DNA of 46,597 nucleotides from Pseudomonadota bacterium. GTDB lineage: Bacteria; Pseudomonadota; Alphaproteobacteria; UBA2136; UBA6156. The notes beneath the pieces were generated by a model. That model was not told the DNA's origin, made no database searches, and saw only the letters and a program-made list of their open reading frames with translations. This document shows, in pieces, positions 25,812 to 34,594 of the stretch (its first letter is position 1; each line of letters begins with the position of its first letter). Where the stretch lies: positions 1 through 46,597 of the forward strand of contig WGMN01000006.1 of the NCBI GenBank assembly GCA_016125035.1, written 5' to 3'. The translations under genes and the position numbers were made by a program.

Positions 25812-25856
25812 GGAGGCTTTTAAGTCCTCTGTCTCTACCCTTGGACTACACGGGCA
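25812..25856 (-). pseudogene. 5' half of a tRNA gene broken at the anticodon loop (attachment site)
   Basis: From 25856 leftward on the minus strand the sequence has a tRNA acceptor strand (TGCCCGTG), a D-arm-like GTC...GAC with GGGTAGA, then GAGGA-CTTAAAA-GCCTC. The anticodon loop would be CUUAAAA (UAA). The following bases have no T-loop and no CACGGGC partner, so the 3' half is missing. The imperfect dyad GAGGA/GCCTC around a 7-bp loop looks like a tyrosine-recombinase core site: the host arm is on the right and the element arm (GCCTC) on the left. The fragment starts 20 bp after the IMPase stop. Confidence 0.5.
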
Positions 25857-25875
25857 AACCGGGGCAAACCTGCCG

Positions 25876-26643
25876 TTAGCGGCTCAACAAGTCAACCACC
25901 TTGGCGTGCAACTTGGGGTTGGCGGCCACCAGCGTGGTGCTTTGGGGCCCCAGGGGCTTGCCGGCGATGTCGCTGGCAAAGCCGCCGCTCTCGGCCATAA
26001 TCAAGTTAGCCAGCAAGGCTTCCAGGCGGGTCAGGCGGGTGGCCACGGCCATGTCGGCGCGGGCCATCGCCACTTCCACCACATCTGCCAGGGTGCTGCC
26101 GGTCTTGCGGGTGTGCACGGTGTGGTCGTCCAGCTTGCGCATGGGCTCAAGGGCGTCAGCGGTTTTCCATGGCAACAATGCCAGGGTGTCCTTCAACTCG
26201 CCGCGTTGGCCCACGCGCAAACGGCCCAGGCCTTCGCCGCTCACGCCCAGGCCTTCTTCGGCCAGAATGCACACATCCTGCAACGGCAGAAACACCGCGC
26301 CCACCGGGCAGGTGCCGTCCTTGGCTACATAGGCCACGCTCACGCTCACCGGGTCGCGGGCATAAAGCACGTTGCGGCGGCTCACCAACCCGCTCACCAG
26401 CCAATGCTCACCGGCGGGGGCGGCATCGCCTTCGCGCACCACCGGCAGGCCTGTGCGCTCCAGCAGCTCGTTCAGCAGGGCGGCAATGGCGGTCTCAGCT
26501 TTGTCAAATTCCCGTTCGGCGGTGGTGGCGTTGCCGCGCACGCGGGCCATTTCGCCCAGCAAACGCTTGGCTTTGGGGGCAAGCTTTCCATAAATGCCGC
26601 GCAACAGGTTGGCCTTGGGAGAAGGGGCGACGCTCTTGGGCAT
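25876..26643 (-). CDS. Degenerate inositol-monophosphatase-family protein
   Basis: 255 residues. The ATG overlaps the efp stop (TAATG), so the two genes are coupled. The layout is that of IMPase: helical N-terminus, WLVSGLV at the place of the metal-binding WIIDPIDGT motif, SVSVAYVAKDG matching the following FAVSIAL strand, GAVFLPLQDVCILAEEGLG matching the active-site flap strand, and NLIMAESGGFASDIAGKP at the EAGG...GKP block. The key aspartates of DPIDGT and of the WD motif are replaced (SGLVSR; RLEALL). It is therefore likely catalytically dead or changed. efp-IMPase adjacency is common in alphaproteobacteria. Confidence 0.75.
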   Translation of the reverse strand: MPKSVAPSPKANLLRGIYGKLAPKAKRLLGEMARVRGNATTAEREFDKAETAIAALLNELLERTGLPVVREGDAAPAGEHWLVSGLVSRRNVLYARDPVSVSVAYVAKDGTCPVGAVFLPLQDVCILAEEGLGVSGEGLGRLRVGQRGELKDTLALLPWKTADALEPMRKLDDHTVHTRKTGSTLADVVEVAMARADMAVATRLTRLEALLANLIMAESGGFASDIAGKPLGPQSTTLVAANPKLHAKVVDLLSR

Positions 26644-27203
26644 TACGCGCGGCTCACAAAGCTGCCATCGGCGGTGTTCACCACAATCCGCGTGCCGCTG
26701 GTAATGTAGGGCGGCACCAGCACTTTCTGGCCGTTTTCCACCTTGGCGGGTTTGTAGCTGCTGCTGGCGGTCTGGCCCTTCACCACGGCGTCGGCCTCAA
26801 TCACTTCCATTTCCACTTTGTCGGGCAGGCTCACACTCACCGGCTTCTCGCCATAAAGCTCCACGTTCACCACCATGTTCTCGGCCAGCCACACCAGGGC
26901 GTCTCCCAGCAGGTCGGCGGGCAGCTCAATTTGCTCATAGGTGTTGGTGTCCATAAATGTCAGCATCTCGCCGCTGGCAAACAGGTACTGCATCGGCTTG
27001 CCCTCTAAGCTGGCCTTTTCCACGCTGTCGGCGCTCCTAAAGCGCTCGTTCAACTTGGTGCCGTCGGTGATGCACTTCATTTCCACCTGCATGTAGGCGC
27101 CGCCTTTGCCGGGCTGGGTGTGCTGGATCTTCGCCACGCGCCACAACTTATTGTTGTAATCCAGCACCATGCCGGGCCGAATGTCCACACCAGAAATCTT
27201 CAT
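26643..27203 (-). CDS. efp: Elongation factor P
   Basis: 186 residues from ATG 27203 (AAGGAG 8 bp upstream). EF-P binds between the P and E sites of ribosomes stalled at polyproline and promotes peptide bond formation. All three beta-barrel domains are present: KOW-like N-domain with the PGKGGAY loop carrying the modifiable Lys, the middle domain ([12 protein letters not shown]), and the OB domain ending in [23 protein letters not shown]. Normal length. The stop overlaps the start of the IMPase-family gene. The 141-bp region to the divergent gene at 27345 must carry both promoters. Confidence 0.97.
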   Translation of the reverse strand: MKISGVDIRPGMVLDYNNKLWRVAKIQHTQPGKGGAYMQVEMKCITDGTKLNERFRSADSVEKASLEGKPMQYLFASGEMLTFMDTNTYEQIELPADLLGDALVWLAENMVVNVELYGEKPVSVSLPDKVEMEVIEADAVVKGQTASSSYKPAKVENGQKVLVPPYITSGTRIVVNTADGSFVSRA

Positions 27204-27344
27204 AGGTCTTGCTCCTTGCTCGTCGGGCGCTTGTACCCGGTTCGGCCGCGGCTGGCAAGCCATGCTTACCGGCAGCCGTCCGGTTGCAAAAAGAAGCTCT
27301 CCCCCTCCTTGCCCCCTTAAAATCAAACAGCTAACATAACTTAC

Positions 27345-28130
27345 ATGAAGGTCGCTTTCCTCGGCATGGTGGTTGCGGCCCTGGCGCTCACCGGGGCGCT
27401 TCAGGCGCAGGCCGCGTCGCCCACGCAAATCGGGGCAGGGGCCCACATCACCTACGATATGTCCGATCTCCCGCTGCTCATCGTGGTGGATAAATCCGGC
27501 ACCGCCTCGGTGGAAGAGCTGCCTTTCCCCGGCGAGGTCATCTACCAGCCCTCCACCGGCACCATTTACTACCACCACCCAGAGGAAGACGGCTGGCTCT
27601 CCCTCACCTCATCCACACTGGCGCCGCTGCTGGCGCCGGTGCAGGTGGTGGCCGACAAATCTCCCACTGCCGCCTGGAAGGCCCACCCCACCACCGGCTG
27701 GGAGGTTAAATCCGGCACCACCACCTGCGACCAGTGGGTCGGCAGCCCCTACGCCGCGCAGCAGGGCGGGCTTAACGTGGCCGATATCCTGCGCATCATC
27801 ACCGCGGTGCAGTGGCTTAACGCCGGCACGCTGGAAAATACCTGCGAGAAGATCGGCGTCTCCGCCGCCGAGGCCGCCAAGGTTGGCCTGCCGGTGTTGT
27901 TCACCGGCCCCAACGGCCGCTGGCAACTGCAAGACCTCACGCACGAGGCGGTCTCTCCCATCGCCATCCCCAAGGCCACCCCGCTTACCGACGACGCCCG
28001 CCTGCGCCTGCTGCTGGTGCAGTTCTCGCCGGAGGAACGCGCCCAACTGCTCGAGCGCTTCGGCAACCTGCCGCTGCCCGGGCAAATCCAGGCCATCAGT
28101 CAGCTCCTTAATGAGGAAGCGCTGCCCTAG
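27345..28130 (+). CDS. Secreted protein, unknown function
   Basis: 261 residues with a signal peptide ([17 protein letters not shown], cleavage after AQA). The mature protein has a beta-rich first half ([11 protein letters not shown]-like strands, [17 protein letters not shown]) and a helical C-terminal half ([21 protein letters not shown]). Two Cys (TTCDQW and ENTCEK) may pair. Periplasmic or extracellular by inference; no family recognised. It is divergent from efp and is followed by a strong terminator. Confidence 0.75.
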   Translation: MKVAFLGMVVAALALTGALQAQAASPTQIGAGAHITYDMSDLPLLIVVDKSGTASVEELPFPGEVIYQPSTGTIYYHHPEEDGWLSLTSSTLAPLLAPVQVVADKSPTAAWKAHPTTGWEVKSGTTTCDQWVGSPYAAQQGGLNVADILRIITAVQWLNAGTLENTCEKIGVSAAEAAKVGLPVLFTGPNGRWQLQDLTHEAVSPIAIPKATPLTDDARLRLLLVQFSPEERAQLLERFGNLPLPGQIQAISQLLNEEALP

Positions 28131-28151
28131 TCCGCCACGTCCGCGCACGCA

Positions 28152-28181
28152 AAAACGGCCCCCTGCGAAGGGGGCCGTTTT
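28152..28181. terminator. Bidirectional intrinsic terminator
   Basis: 13-bp perfect stem AAAACGGCCCCCT / AGGGGGCCGTTTT with GCGA loop, giving U-runs on both strands. It separates the gene ending at 28130 from the convergent gene ending at 28197. Confidence 0.9.
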
Positions 28182-28196
28182 CCAGCGTCATGCAGC

Positions 28197-28538
28197 TCAG
28201 CTGCACATCTCGGGGCTTATCCACCCGCTGTGCTTGCCGGCATAAGGCTCGGGCAGGGGGCCGGGCCCCAGTTGCTTACGCTTTTGCCCGGCCAGGCTTA
28301 ACAACACCTGCCGTGCCCGTTGCAGCTTGGGGTTGGCGCCGTAGCGGCCTTTGCTGCGCCGGGCCCGCTCTATCTTGTCTTGCAGCAGCAGCCTGTCTTC
28401 AACCGGGCAGGCGCCGCCAACCATCCTGCTCAGCAACGCCGCCAGGTCGGCCAGTTGCCAGGCTTCGTGGTCTCCGGCTACCCCGGCATTGTGCAGCACG
28501 TCTCGGGCTTCGTGGATGCGTTGCATAATCGTCCCCAT
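28197..28538 (-). CDS. Small soluble helical protein, unknown function
   Basis: 113 residues, ATG with GGAG 8 bp upstream. Helical and basic: an N-terminal helix pair (IMQRIHEARDVLHNAG; WQLADLAALLSRMV), then KIERARRSKGRYG and QRARQVLLSLAGQKRK. A basic helical protein could bind nucleic acid or a partner protein, but no family is recognised. Confidence 0.6.
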   Translation of the reverse strand: MGTIMQRIHEARDVLHNAGVAGDHEAWQLADLAALLSRMVGGACPVEDRLLLQDKIERARRSKGRYGANPKLQRARQVLLSLAGQKRKQLGPGPLPEPYAGKHSGWISPEMCS

Positions 28539-28800
28539 CGGTCATCTCCATGGTTGGGCAACGCCCCGCACCCCAATGGTGCGGGGCAAAGGTCGCAGGG
28601 CAGGGCCGCAGCCCCGCCAAAATTCGCGGGTTTGGCCCGCCATCTACTCGTCAGTTGGAAGAAGATCTACAAACTCAAACAAGGAAGCAAAAACCAAACC
28701 ACGCGTTTACACCGCCCACCAATGGGCGGCGGTAAAAGCATAATGGGTGTGGTTCAGGTGCGTCATTGCCCTGTCAATATGCTGTGGCCCGGTTCTAAAA
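28539..28800. other. 262-bp spacer with two hairpins
   Basis: Between two minus-strand genes. It contains a 10-bp hairpin at 28563-28587 (GCCCCGCACC / GGTGCGGGGC) and a 7-bp hairpin at 28712-28729 (CCGCCCA / TGGGCGG). No gene is supported. The first could be in the leader of the 28197-28538 gene; the second may end the phosphatase transcript. Confidence 0.45.
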
Positions 28801-30768
28801 TCAAGCTTTCTTAACCTCCTCGTCCCTTCCCAGGGTTATCGCCAACATGGTCAGGTCGTCCTCCACCGGCAAATTCACCGTGGCGTAAAAACGGTCGAGC
28901 ACAAAATTCACCACCTGGGTGGCGTTCATCCCCGTCGGCGCGGCGCGCACTGCCTGCTCCACACCTTCCACACTCCAACGCCGGCCGTTGCTGTGCACGG
29001 CGTCCATCATCGCGTCGCTTATCAGCAGCAACGTATCACCCTTCTCCAGCACCGCGCGGCGCGGCAGTACCTCAATCTCCGGGCCCAACCCCAGCGGCAG
29101 GCCGTCGCAGGCCAGGCTTTTTAGCGTGCCGTCTTTCTTGCGCACCAGCAGCGGCGGCGCTCCGCCTCCGGCGTAGCTGAATTCCCCGCTCTTCGTATCC
29201 AACACCCCATACATAAAGGTGGCAAAGCTGCCGCCGCCCAGCAACTGGCTCAGGTTATAGTTCAGGCTTTGCGCCATCAGCACGGGCTTGCCCAGCAGGG
29301 GTTTTTGGTTGTGCAGCAGGGTGTGCAGCTGCACGGTGTTCAGCGCGGCCAGCACACCGTGGCCGGTAAAGTCCACCAGGCAAATGGCCACCTGGTGCTC
29401 ATCCAGGCTTAAAATATTCCAATAATCTCCGGCCAGGCTTTCACAGCCTTGGTACACGGTGGCCACCTCCAGGTCGTGGCGCTGCATCACCTGTGTCAGG
29501 CTTGAAGGGCTGGGCAGCAGGTCGTACTGGAAGCTCCGCGCCCGCTCCAGATCCGCACCACTGCGTTCTGCAAAGCCCTGCAATGCGCGTGTCATCATGC
29601 CGTTCATCAGGTGGCTTTCGCTGCGGGCGATAAGCTCGGCGGGCTCAATCGGCTTGCTGGCAAAATCCACTGCCCCCAGCTTAAAGCCCCGGGTGCGGCT
29701 GTCAGCGTCCGAGAGGCCGGTAAAAAATATCACCGGCACATCGCGCAACATCGCATCCGCCTTCATCTGTGCGCACAGGGCATAGCCGTCAATCTTGGGC
29801 ATCATCACGTCCAGCAGCACCAGGTCGGGCTTAAAAATACGCATCTGCTCCAGTGCAATCAGCGGGTCCTTGCAGGTGTTGATGTGCTTAAACCCGGCAC
29901 CGACAAAAGCTTTCTCCACCACGCGCAGGTTCACCTGTTCATCGTCCACCACCATCACGCGGCCGCGGTTGCGCGCCTGCTCGCGGGTGGGCAGCAGGGT
30001 GTGCTCGGCGCGCGGGCGTACCGGCAGCTTAAAGGTCACGCGGCGCCCGCCGCTGTCATAGGCCACGCGGTTTTCCATCAGCGCAAACACCAGGCCCAGC
30101 CCGCGCCCTGTGTGGGTGTTTTCATGCTGCAGGGCCTCTTTTACCTGGCGCACGTTAAAGCCCAGGCCGCGGTCCTCAATCACCACTTCCAGGTCGGCGC
30201 CTATGCGGCGGCACACCACCAGCAGGGGGATGCGGCCCAGCGGGCTCTCCAAGGCCTGGCTCACCCTTTTATGGTAGGCATCAAACCACTGCTGCTCGCT
30301 CACCATGCCCTTGCGCTCGCTGCTCAGCCCCAGGTTGCCGTGCTCCACGGCGTTGGCGATCAATTCAGCCAGTGCCAGATGCAAGGCGGCGCGGGCTTCG
30401 GGCATCAGGTGCGCGCGGTGGTGTATCGCATGTGCCAGTGCTTCCACCACGCCGTGGCTGCTCATCAACCTGCATTCGGCGGCCAGCACCAGCACCTGGT
30501 CGGGGTCTTCCTTGGGCAAAATGCGCGCCAGTTCGTTGGTGTGCTTGCCAAACAGCAACTTGCGCGCGCCGGTGGTCAGGGCGGTTACCAGCTCTTCGCG
30601 GCTTGTGCCGGTGGCGGCACCTTGGCTGGCGCCGCCGGCCACCAGGCCGGTCTTTACGTTATCCAACCCCCGCACATCGGGGCTGGGGGTGTAAACGGTG
30701 GGTTGGCGCGGGGCAGGGGGGGCATCACTGTTTGCCACTGCGGGCAAACCGGCGGTAAGGGCGCTCAT
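28801..30768 (-). CDS. Anti-sigma-like ATPase - receiver - PP2C (SpoIIE-type) phosphatase
   Basis: 655 residues. Order: low-complexity N-tail (1-55); HATPase_c domain (about 60-255) with LALAELIANAVEHGNLG (N-box), DRGLGFN and GRGLGLVFALM; a response-regulator receiver domain (about 268-390) with VMVVDDE, phospho-acceptor Asp near 319 in LVLLDVMMPK, and the conserved Lys in FASKP; a PP2C/SpoIIE phosphatase domain (about 410-650) with AGDYW, LVDFTGHGV and a final EDDLTMLAI. It can both phosphorylate (RsbW-like) and dephosphorylate a STAS protein. The STAS gene is 12 bp upstream, so partner switching within the operon is the likely role. Confidence 0.9.
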   Translation of the reverse strand: MSALTAGLPAVANSDAPPAPRQPTVYTPSPDVRGLDNVKTGLVAGGASQGAATGTSREELVTALTTGARKLLFGKHTNELARILPKEDPDQVLVLAAECRLMSSHGVVEALAHAIHHRAHLMPEARAALHLALAELIANAVEHGNLGLSSERKGMVSEQQWFDAYHKRVSQALESPLGRIPLLVVCRRIGADLEVVIEDRGLGFNVRQVKEALQHENTHTGRGLGLVFALMENRVAYDSGGRRVTFKLPVRPRAEHTLLPTREQARNRGRVMVVDDEQVNLRVVEKAFVGAGFKHINTCKDPLIALEQMRIFKPDLVLLDVMMPKIDGYALCAQMKADAMLRDVPVIFFTGLSDADSRTRGFKLGAVDFASKPIEPAELIARSESHLMNGMMTRALQGFAERSGADLERARSFQYDLLPSPSSLTQVMQRHDLEVATVYQGCESLAGDYWNILSLDEHQVAICLVDFTGHGVLAALNTVQLHTLLHNQKPLLGKPVLMAQSLNYNLSQLLGGGSFATFMYGVLDTKSGEFSYAGGGAPPLLVRKKDGTLKSLACDGLPLGLGPEIEVLPRRAVLEKGDTLLLISDAMMDAVHSNGRRWSVEGVEQAVRAAPTGMNATQVVNFVLDRFYATVNLPVEDDLTMLAITLGRDEEVKKA

Positions 30769-30780
30769 GCTGGGCCGCCC

Positions 30781-31101
30781 TTATTGCTGGCTGCTGTAGG
30801 TAATGGCAAACATCTGGTCAAAGCGCACCAGCTCCAGCACTTTGCGGGTGTGGCCGTTGTTCACGTTGTGCAACTTTACCGTGGCGCCAATGCGGGCGGC
30901 CTCGCTGCGTGCCAGGGTTAATAGCCCCAAACCGGTCGAGTCCACATAGCTCAGCACGCTGCAATCCAGCACCAGCTCCTTGGGGCTGCTGGCCAGCGCT
31001 TCGCGCACCATGGCCCTAAAGGTACTGGCTTCTTCGGCATTTAATGTTGTGTCCATAACCACGGTTACGGTGGCGGGCAGTTTATCGGTCAGCAGGTTCA
31101 T
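30781..31101 (-). CDS. STAS-domain anti-sigma factor antagonist
   Basis: 106 residues, a single STAS domain like SpoIIAA/RsbV. The phosphorylation site is Ser55 in LSYVDSTGLGLL, where DSxG is the family hallmark. In partner-switch systems the unphosphorylated form binds the anti-sigma kinase; the HATPase and PP2C domains of the next gene could control its state. The ATG overlaps the stop of the cheD-like gene (ATGA), so the two are translationally coupled. Confidence 0.9.
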   Translation of the reverse strand: MNLLTDKLPATVTVVMDTTLNAEEASTFRAMVREALASSPKELVLDCSVLSYVDSTGLGLLTLARSEAARIGATVKLHNVNNGHTRKVLELVRFDQMFAITYSSQQ

Positions 31102-31688
31102 GCAACTTGTCCTTGTTGATGGGGGGTGGAAAAACTCTGCAGATAAATCTCCTCGCGCCGCCGCACGGTGTCGTTGCGGTTCAGGCCCACGCGCAGCACC
31201 TTGGCCTCGCCGGTGGCGGGGCTGAAGTACACGCGCCGTATCACCGTGTCGCCCACGTCGTAGGTGCCAAGCTCAAGCTTGTTTTTGTGCACCCAGTCCA
31301 CGGCCTTCATCACGTTGGCCTGTCCCACCACCACATGGTTGCACAACATCATCGTGCCGCCTCCGGCCACGGCGGCCTTGTAGGCGGGCTGGGTGCCTTC
31401 GCCGACGGGCATCTGCAAGCCGGCCCACATGTCACCCAGCAGGGCTTCGGCGTGGGGGCTGGGCAGGCTGTCGGCGGTCCAGTTGGCGGGGGCGGTGGGC
31501 TCTACCATAAAGTGGCTCATCACCGCGCGGTTGTGGGCACTGTCCCACACTCCCAGCACGGCGCAGCTGGCGGCGGTGGCGCACAAAATGTCGCTGTCAC
31601 TCAGTTCCCAGCTGCCAGGGCGCACTTTTACGCACCAGGCCTGCACGTAGGGGTCAAAGTAACGGTCTTTGGCGGTGGGTTCGCTCAT
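31098..31688 (-). CDS. cheD: CheD-like chemoreceptor deamidase
   Basis: 196 residues from ATG 31688 (no good ribosome site; longer frames upstream are not protein-like). The CheD pattern is clear: VRPGSWELSDSD, the active-site segment ATAASCAVLGVWD with Cys42, SHFMVEP with His59, then GGTMMLCNHVVVGQANV and GDTVIRRVYFSPATGEAKVLRVG. The Cys-His spacing (17) agrees with Thermotoga CheD as I recall it. The usual GSC is ASC here, and the Thr position is shifted, so activity may differ. CheD deamidates glutamines of methyl-accepting proteins; one such protein is encoded at 41740-42813. Confidence 0.78.
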   Translation of the reverse strand: MSEPTAKDRYFDPYVQAWCVKVRPGSWELSDSDILCATAASCAVLGVWDSAHNRAVMSHFMVEPTAPANWTADSLPSPHAEALLGDMWAGLQMPVGEGTQPAYKAAVAGGGTMMLCNHVVVGQANVMKAVDWVHKNKLELGTYDVGDTVIRRVYFSPATGEAKVLRVGLNRNDTVRRREEIYLQSFSTPHQQGQVA

Positions 31689-31893
31689 GGGGGTATAGTG
31701 GGCACGGGCGGCGGCAGCTTGCCACCTGTGCATGCACCTGCGGCTTGCAGCTGGGGCTGCCGCGGCTTTCATCATACAAATGCACGCGGGGCGGTGGTGG
31801 TGCCCCCCTGTGGCAATTTAGTTCTTGCCAACCCACTCTTATTATCGTACAAAAATCAAACAAAGCGAAAAACCCAAGCGAAGGAATTCACCA

Positions 31894-32976
<1,083 letters not shown>

Positions 32977-32983
32977 CAGAAAA

Positions 32984-33012
32984 GCCCTCTCCGGCGGCAA
33001 ACCGGAGAGGGC
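32984..33012 (+). terminator. Hairpin after recA
   Basis: 11-bp perfect stem GCCCTCTCCGG / CCGGAGAGGGC with a 7-nt loop, 8 bp after the recA stop. There is no long U-run. It also faces the convergent gene ending at 33024. Confidence 0.65.
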
Positions 33013-33023
33013 CCTTCCGCAAC

Positions 33024-33332
33024 TTAAGCGGCGGTGCGGTGACAAAGTCGGTCAACCATCCAGCTTCCACCCGTTGCCGCAAGTACGCCAATGGCACCGC
33101 AAAAGAGCGTAACCTCGATCACAATGGCCACTTCAAGACCCCGCGAGTTCCGCAAGAGCAACAGCACAAGGGCTGTCGCAATCACGGCTACCGGCAACAG
33201 GGTGCTGTCGAGGTTCTTGGGCAAGCGCCGCGGCGCCGTGATGAAGATATGCCAGGCCGAACCCACACTCAGGCCGGCGACAGCAGCGATAAGAACAAGC
33301 ATGTTCAGCGAAACAGACGTAAAGGGGTGCAT
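33024..33332 (-). CDS. Small three-helix membrane protein (possibly MrpF-like)
   Basis: 102 residues from ATG 33332 (GGGAGG 5 bp upstream). Three hydrophobic helices: about 9-30, 43-60 and 68-90. The pattern RLPKNLDSTLLPVAVIATAL ... LEVAIVIEVTLFCGAIGVLA recalls the MrpF subunit of Na+/H+ antiporters, but no other mrp gene is near, so this is only a suggestion. It lies antiparallel between recA and recX, separating a pair usually found together. Confidence 0.6.
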   Translation of the reverse strand: MHPFTSVSLNMLVLIAAVAGLSVGSAWHIFITAPRRLPKNLDSTLLPVAVIATALVLLLLRNSRGLEVAIVIEVTLFCGAIGVLAATGGSWMVDRLCHRTAA

Positions 33333-33388
33333 CACATCCTCCCAGAGGTCCTCGAAGGTTTAATGTAATCCTCAACATACGCGCATTT

Positions 33389-33916
33389 ATGAAACAGCAA
33401 AAGCCCCTCCTGGAAGCCGCCCTCGCCTACCTCGCCCGGCGCGAGCACGGCACCGCCGAGCTCCGCCGCAAATTGCAGCAAAAAGGCTACCCGCTGCCGG
33501 AGGTAGACACCGTCCTTGCCGCCCTGCTGCAAAAAAATTACCTGAATGATCAACGCTATGCCGCAGCCCGCGGCAGCAGCCGCGCCCAGGGCAGCAAGTG
33601 GGGGGCGGCCAAGATCCGGCAAGAGCTCTCCTCCAAAGGCCTGGCGGCAGAGACAGTCTCTTCCACCATGGAATCCCTCAATGAATCAGAGGATTGGCTC
33701 GCTACCGCGCAAAAGCTCCTGCAACGCAAATTCCCCCAACCCTTGCCAGAGGCTGAAAGCGCCGACCCCGCCCTGGGCCGCGCCGAAGCCTACAAAGCCC
33801 TGCAGAAGGAAAAATCAAAGCGCATCAGCTATTTAACCCGCCGCGGTTTCTCCCTGCAACAGGCCCTCCAGGCGCTCAACCTCACCGACCTTGACGCCCC
33901 CGAAGGAGAGGTCTAA
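33389..33916 (+). CDS. recX: RecA regulator RecX
   Basis: 175 residues. RecX binds RecA filaments and limits their extension and ATPase activity. The three tandem three-helix repeats are recognisable: ALAYLARREHGTAELRRKL (first), YLNDQRYAAARGSSRAQGS plus KIRQELSSKGL (second), and KSKRISYLTRRGFSLQQAL (third). Normal length. Upstream is the antiparallel membrane gene rather than recA itself. The stop codon is the first base triplet of a 7-bp tandem repeat array. Confidence 0.93.
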   Translation: MKQQKPLLEAALAYLARREHGTAELRRKLQQKGYPLPEVDTVLAALLQKNYLNDQRYAAARGSSRAQGSKWGAAKIRQELSSKGLAAETVSSTMESLNESEDWLATAQKLLQRKFPQPLPEAESADPALGRAEAYKALQKEKSKRISYLTRRGFSLQQALQALNLTDLDAPEGEV

Positions 33917-33948
33917 CTGTTAACCGCTAACTGTTAACTGGTAACTGA
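33914..33948. repeat. Heptanucleotide tandem array (5 units)
   Basis: TAACTGT, TAACCGC, TAACTGT, TAACTGG, TAACTGA in direct succession, starting with the recX stop codon and ending 1 bp before the next small frame. Consensus TAACTGN. Confidence 0.85.
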
Positions 33949-33949
33949 A

Positions 33950-34084
33950 ATGTGCCCCTACGGAATCATTTACAACATCCTCCACGCGCTGCCCTGGCCG
34001 GCCCTGGTCGGCTACGTGCAGCCCTGGCTGGATACGCTGCGCGCCAAACGCGCCGAGCGCAAAGCCGCCCGCCACGCCACGTAA
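33950..34084 (+). CDS. Possible 44-residue protein
   Basis: MCPYGIIYNILHALPWPAL, then VGYVQPWLDTLRAKRAERK and a basic end. A hydrophobic, tryptophan-containing N-terminal half and a basic tail would fit a small membrane-associated peptide. No convincing ribosome site, since the preceding bases are the heptamer array. It is followed by a terminator. Weak call. Confidence 0.35.
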   Translation: MCPYGIIYNILHALPWPALVGYVQPWLDTLRAKRAERKAARHAT

Positions 34085-34103
34085 CGTATTATAAAAAAGC
34101 AAA

Positions 34104-34143
34104 GCGCCTTCCGTTCTGGAAGGCGCCCGCTGACTTGTTTTTT
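34104..34143. terminator. Bidirectional terminator
   Basis: 9-bp stem GCGCCTTCC / GGAAGGCGC, loop GTTCT (34104-34126). On the plus strand a T6 run comes 11 bp later; on the minus strand TTTGCTTTTTT follows directly, so it best serves the gene ending at 34152. Confidence 0.75.
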
Positions 34144-34151
34144 CGGCAGAT

Positions 34152-34481
34152 TTAAGCCGTTTTCGCCAAGGTCTTACCCGCCATGCCCGCCGGGGGCTGG
34201 TGGTAGGCCTTGGCCGCATCCGCCAACGGGGCAATGCCCACATCACGCGATGCGACTTCCTCCAGCAACGTGCTTGCACACGATGCAATCACCGCGGCAG
34301 TCGCACGGTCGCCGGCCTGCGTGGTGGCGGTCAATTTGGCTTTCAGTGCGCTTTGCACATCAGCCAGGCATTGTTCTGCCGCCTTACAAACTTCCGCGTT
34401 GGTATTCCGGCAGTTGCGTTCAGCGGTCTCACGCAGCCGAAGCAACTGCTTTACCGATAAGGTGTCTAAGTTAGTGTTCAT
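34152..34481 (-). CDS. Small helical protein, unknown function
   Basis: 109 residues from ATG 34481 (the TTG just before it is rejected). Mostly alpha-helical with three Cys (NCRN, VCKAAEQCL, SCAS). No signal peptide or membrane segment. No family recognised. Ends at a good terminator and is apparently monocistronic. Confidence 0.55.
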   Translation of the reverse strand: MNTNLDTLSVKQLLRLRETAERNCRNTNAEVCKAAEQCLADVQSALKAKLTATTQAGDRATAAVIASCASTLLEEVASRDVGIAPLADAAKAYHQPPAGMAGKTLAKTA

Positions 34482-34594
34482 CAAGCGTCCCCATAACGGT
34501 TAGAAGTAGAAGTGTGGGAGGACGCCCCCTGTTAAACGTTTCTATTTTATGCATCGAGCCCTCTAAATAAGCCCAATTCCCAACTTTTACAAGC

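Larger units (their letters stand above)
1..25830. mobile_element. Integrated conjugative/mobilizable element (right end and core)
   Basis: Seen: coupling protein (2141-3670), MobQ relaxase (3618-4850) with adjacent oriT (4931-4970), ArdC antirestriction (11648-12547), accessory cargo, and a tyrosine integrase (24340-25698) reading away from a broken tRNA gene at 25812-25856. Housekeeping genes start immediately to the right. Known: tyrosine-recombinase elements commonly integrate in tRNA genes with the integrase next to the att site. Inferred: the right boundary is the anticodon-loop core near 25819-25825; the left end is not in this window, because no matching tRNA 3' half is found. No VirB/mating-pair genes are present, so autonomous conjugation cannot be claimed. 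Confidence 0.7.

Noticed and set aside
31810-31893. LexA (SOS) box upstream of recA
   Set aside because: One GTTC half site is visible but no second half at the expected 7-bp gap.
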